Below are positions 61,100 to 64,000 of a DNA stretch of 64,000 nt, one piece after another. Every line of letters begins with the position of its first letter. The first letter of the stretch is position 1. The DNA comes from Deferribacteres bacterium (GTDB lineage: Bacteria > Zhuqueibacterota > Zhuqueibacteria > Zhuqueibacterales > Geothermadaptataceae), in the NCBI GenBank assembly GCA_020633675.1, contig JACKDE010000005.1:310001-374000 (forward strand). The letters are read 5' to 3'. Below the pieces are notes generated by a model that was not told the origin of the DNA, ran no database searches, and saw only the letters and a list, made by a program, of their open reading frames with translations. A program made the translations under genes and the position numbers.

Positions 61100-61828
61100 T
61101 TATCGCTGATCTTGCGCAAATCGCCGGAACAGAAGTCCGATTGCGACAAGATGCACCAATAGCCCGATTGCTGCATAAAGGAAAAAAGTCAAATCCAATT
61201 GCACAGCATGCTGAAAGGCTTTTGCAATCCAGAATGGTGGAAACAGCCCGGCTGTAAACTGCCAGTTCGAATCGACCAAAAAGGCCACGAATGGCCCGAC
61301 ATACATCACGCCCAGAGCTTTGCTCAGCGCCAATCCTTCCACTTTATTCTCTGCAAATGCCGCCAGGAAAAGCGCACCGATCGGCGCTTCAAGGGCAATG
61401 AGTGAAGCCAATACCACCGATGACAACAGCGGCAATTGCACCAGCCCTGCCTGACCGGTAAGCACGAAAAAGAATGCGAAAACCACCGCTGTCAGTGAAA
61501 GCAATTTGTACAAAAAATAGCCGGACTTTTGTAGCGGTGTGACTGCGATAAATGCGATAATGTCTTCATCGCGCTCATCCAGCATGATGAATCCGGACAC
61601 CATGCCGAACAACAGCGATGGTATCAGGCTCATGAAAGCGAATATGAAGAGATCATACTCTCTTAAATCGATGTCGAACTGTGCCTGCACAATGCCGGAG
61701 AGCTGCGGCAAGGCAAAGCGCAAAAACAGCAGCAACGCCAGCGGCGCGAACAACACCAACAGCAGCGTCGACTCGCGGCTGATGTTCTTCAAATCCGCCA
61801 ACGACAACGCGATCATTTTTCGAATCAT
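61100..61828 (-). CDS. ABC exporter permease (third gene of three)
   Basis: 242 residues from the ATG at 61828, which overlaps the stop of the preceding permease gene (ATGA). Six membrane segments are seen (LLLVLFAPLALLLFLRFALP, IPSLLFGMVSGFIM and others). The loop ERDEDIIAFIAVTPLQKSGYF is the permease-ATPase contact, as in fluoroquinolone-export ABC systems. It pairs with the other permease and the ATPase. Confidence 0.87.
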   Translation of the reverse strand: MIRKMIALSLADLKNISRESTLLLVLFAPLALLLFLRFALPQLSGIVQAQFDIDLREYDLFIFAFMSLIPSLLFGMVSGFIMLDERDEDIIAFIAVTPLQKSGYFLYKLLSLTAVVFAFFFVLTGQAGLVQLPLLSSVVLASLIALEAPIGALFLAAFAENKVEGLALSKALGVMYVGPFVAFLVDSNWQFTAGLFPPFWIAKAFQHAVQLDLTFFLYAAIGLLVHLVAIGLLFRRFAQDQR

Positions 61829-62526
61829 TGTGTGCCGACCTTCAGAATGATATGTTGCCACAACCCTCGATATGCCGCCCAGCCGGCAGCGATAAGCCAC
61901 AATGAAATCGCGGCAAATGCATAAATCTGTTGCCCTGTATTCACCTCGCCAAACGCGAGCTGAATCAGCAAGATTGTTGCTTTGGTTGGGAACAGCAAGA
62001 AAAGAGCATGATCAGCAATGCCAAACAGCCCCACTACCGGAACGCATAGCAGGAGTCCTGCGAGCAATGCTTTGGCAAAATAATCGTTCACGTGCCGCGC
62101 ATGCACTGCGAACAGAACCCCGAACAGGGTGTAAAATGCCGAGCTCAAGATAAATCCAGGCACAAACAAGGCTGCATTTTGGATGCCACCAAACGCAGCC
62201 AGCAAAATTGCCAGCGCCGAAAGCAGCGCAACAAATGAGAGCGACAGCACTTTCGACAGCAAATATTCCAAAACAGTCAGCGGCGTGACAAAAAGCCCAT
62301 CATGCAAACGCTGACCTTTTTCGAGCAAAATCAGGCCGCCAATAAAAAAGAAGCCGAGCGGCGCCGTATCGGAAAGCAGAAACAGCGTTGCCGCCATTCT
62401 CGCCGCAGCGCCATCGAGATGCTGCAACGCCAACACATAGAGGATCGTGAGCAAAAAGTAGGCATGATAAAATCGATGTCGCCATTGAAACAGGGCGTCA
62501 TAGCGCAGGATGTTCAGCAGTCTCAT
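61825..62526 (-). CDS. ABC exporter permease (second gene of three)
   Basis: 233 residues, six membrane segments. LLEKGQRLHDGLFVTPLTVLEYLLSK is the coupling-helix region and matches the equivalent in the next gene. It overlaps both neighbours by four bases (ATGA). Together with the next permease it should form a heterodimeric channel. Confidence 0.87.
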   Translation of the reverse strand: MRLLNILRYDALFQWRHRFYHAYFLLTILYVLALQHLDGAAARMAATLFLLSDTAPLGFFFIGGLILLEKGQRLHDGLFVTPLTVLEYLLSKVLSLSFVALLSALAILLAAFGGIQNAALFVPGFILSSAFYTLFGVLFAVHARHVNDYFAKALLAGLLLCVPVVGLFGIADHALFLLFPTKATILLIQLAFGEVNTGQQIYAFAAISLWLIAAGWAAYRGLWQHIILKVGTQ

Positions 62527-63377
62527 GCCAATTTCCGCCCGGTCGTCTGGATGAAGATGTCTTCGAGTGTGGCTTCCTGTGTGTGCATGGTTTCGATCTG
62601 CTTGTGCCGCAGAATTTCAAGAAATTTCTGATTATGTCCGAGTTGGTCGAGTTCAAAAATTGCATGCTGCAGGGTGCCATTTTCGGCAAAGTCGATCCGG
62701 ACGCGACGCGCGCCAAACTGCAGTTTCAGTGCGCGCGGTGAATCGATGAGCGCGATTTTGCCATCGACAATAAAGGCAATCCGGTCGCACAGGCTATCGG
62801 CCACGTGCATGTCATGAGTGGTGATGCAGATTGTACGGCCATGTTTTTTTTGCGCCAAAATCAGCGCCTTGATTTTCTGCAAATTGACCGGATCGAGTCC
62901 CGCAGTGGGCTCATCGAAAAACAGGACATCCGGATGATTGAGCAGGGCACGGCAAAAATTAAGGCGCATTTTCATGCCCTTTGAAAACGCAGCCACACGT
63001 GTTTGGGCTTCGCTTTCAAGTCCCACCGCAGCGAGTAATTCGAGCGGGTCTGCGGTCGCGTGCCGGTACAAGGTGCTGAAAAAACGCAGGTTTTCCAGTG
63101 CGGTGAATTTGCTGTACAGATTAGGTTGCTCGAATGCGACGCCGATTTTTTCGTAAAATGCCGAACCGGCCGACCGCATCTCGGTATTTTGTACGCGCAC
63201 CGAACCGCGAAACTGCTTTAAAATACCGATCAGAATTTTTTGGATGGTGCTTTTGCCTGCGCCGTTCGGGCCGAGAAAGCCAAAGACTTCTCCCGGCGCA
63301 ACTTCAAAATCGATACCTTTAATGGTTTCGACTTCATTTCCGGGATAAGTGAAATGCAGATTTTGAACTCGAATCAT
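62523..63377 (-). CDS. ABC exporter ATPase (first gene of three)
   Basis: 284 residues. Walker A is GPNGAGKST (38-46), followed by the Q-loop region, the signature FSKGMKMRLNFCRALL, Walker B VLFFDEPTAGLD and the switch His in CITTHD. The C-terminal extension (about 225-284) is typical of drug/lantibiotic exporter ATPases. It leads the three-gene operon. Confidence 0.93.
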   Translation of the reverse strand: MIRVQNLHFTYPGNEVETIKGIDFEVAPGEVFGFLGPNGAGKSTIQKILIGILKQFRGSVRVQNTEMRSAGSAFYEKIGVAFEQPNLYSKFTALENLRFFSTLYRHATADPLELLAAVGLESEAQTRVAAFSKGMKMRLNFCRALLNHPDVLFFDEPTAGLDPVNLQKIKALILAQKKHGRTICITTHDMHVADSLCDRIAFIVDGKIALIDSPRALKLQFGARRVRIDFAENGTLQHAIFELDQLGHNQKFLEILRHKQIETMHTQEATLEDIFIQTTGRKLA

Positions 63378-63570
63378 GATATTCCCAATCCAACTTTGGC
63401 TCTCGGTATCACGAATGCAGGCCTTTTATGAAAGGATAAAAATCCATTGATGACTTGCACCAAATCACACAGCAAAGCCAATTGACTCGGACCTAACAAC
63501 ATTCTGCTATGCGGACAATTTTTGTTCACTTCGCGTCTTGAAAAAATAGTTAATCGCTTTTAAGGCATGG

Positions 63571-63708
63571 CTAACGGGTAGGCGCAGCAACAGGCGTGGC
63601 CTCCTTGCGAGGCTGGCATCCTCTGAGATCAGCCGACAAAACAAATACAATCAAGGCCGTTGTCATAATCGACTTGAAGAGAAGAAAAAATAATTTTGTA
63701 CGGCGCAT
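63571..63708 (-). CDS. Possible 45-residue lipoprotein
   Basis: A short frame from ATG at 63708 with AGGAG seven bases upstream. It encodes a basic start (MRRTKLFF), a hydrophobic stretch with TTALIVFVLSA, and LRGC at 28-31 as a poor lipobox, then a Pro/Ala tail. Small and with a non-ideal lipobox, so tentative. Confidence 0.4.
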   Translation of the reverse strand: MRRTKLFFLLFKSIMTTALIVFVLSADLRGCQPRKEATPVAAPTR

Positions 63709-63895
63709 TTGTCATCTCCTGCTTACGAATCAGGGAATGGTTCGTTCGGGAAATCATCTATACAAATGACGAAATGTTGTAAAAATAAAGCAAAATCAAA
63801 CGAAATGCCGCACAAATCGTTGCATCTTTTCAAAAAAGTCGCGTAATTGGTCGCATGTTGAGGATAAACCGCAGTATTATATATTGGAGTGGACG

Positions 63896-64000
63896 ATGAC
63901 AAAAAGTGCCCCATACTACACCGTTTTGGCAATTTGGCTGAGCCTGGCCATGCTTTCGGCATGCTCTCCGGCACCGCCATTGTCAACCACGCTCAAATTA
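63896..64000 (+). CDS. Lipoprotein, 3' end beyond window
   Basis: From the ATG at 63896 (GGAG six bases upstream) 35 codons run to the edge. They encode a lipoprotein signal peptide ending MLSAC (Cys23), then a Pro-rich start. No family can be named from this part. Confidence 0.7.
   Translation, partial: MTKSAPYYTVLAIWLSLAMLSACSPAPPLSTTLKL

Noticed and set aside
1..64000. CRISPR arrays, rRNA and tRNA genes
   Set aside because: No regularly spaced repeats and no cloverleaf or rRNA-like segment were noticed in a reading by eye; a model search would be needed to exclude them.

Overview
The window looks like chromosome of a diderm bacterium of the Fibrobacteres-Chlorobi-Bacteroidetes (FCB) group or a neighbouring candidate phylum such as Calditrichota or KSB1. 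The pointers are two TonB-dependent receptors with CarboxypepD-type N-terminal extensions, a secreted phytase ending in a NYPNPFNPETT-type sorting tail, a GH57/DUF3536 glycosidase and many lipoproteins. The phylum is an inference. No rRNA, tRNA, CRISPR array or complete insertion sequence was recognised.

Layout. 1-5.5 kb: minus-strand operon phoH - pgpH-like HD protein - ybeY - galT-like - sfsA (cut by the window edge). 5.7-8.8 kb: LysM protein, small lipoprotein, aspS. 9-15.3 kb: a 2-phosphoglycerate block (glycerate kinase - pyruvate kinase; enolase - DUF309 - ApgM - GNAT). 15.6-17.1 kb: a small membrane gene interrupted by an in-frame UGA, facing a DUF3524/queuosine-mannosyltransferase-like gene. 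17.2-27.3 kb: a reactive-sulfur region with two SulP permeases, DUF302, a CstB-like persulfide dioxygenase-rhodanese, an ArsR-type regulator, TusA, DsrE-like and a PsrB-PsrC fusion. 27.3-45.7 kb: Nudix hydrolase, 4-TM protein, hydroxyproline dehydratase, GH57, M14 peptidase, a 123-bp MITE, phytase, TonB receptor with lipoprotein, a candidate small RNA, DusB, and an M1 peptidase fused to an outer-membrane barrel.

46-51 kb is the accessory part. An ABC exporter is followed by a MazF-type toxin-antitoxin pair and then by a 194-bp copy of the exporter's own 3' end. Next come two AT-richer genes of unknown function separated by an attC-like site, as in integron cassettes.

51.8-56.7 kb is a thiamine salvage locus: a TPP riboswitch with a complete antiterminator/terminator pair leads into a TonB receptor, thiamine pyrophosphokinase and a sodium:solute symporter. 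The rest carries Mrp/ApbC, a polysaccharide deacetylase, an esterase, a DUF1579 protein, a three-gene ABC exporter and a lipoprotein that runs off the end.

The observations most worth a second look are the UGA-interrupted gene at 15.6-16.0 kb with a SECIS-like hairpin, the structured RNA at 40.65 kb, the attC-like cassette junction at 49.2-49.4 kb, the exporter 3'-end duplication around the toxin-antitoxin pair, the MITE at 33.9 kb, and the GalT homologue that lacks its nucleophilic histidine.
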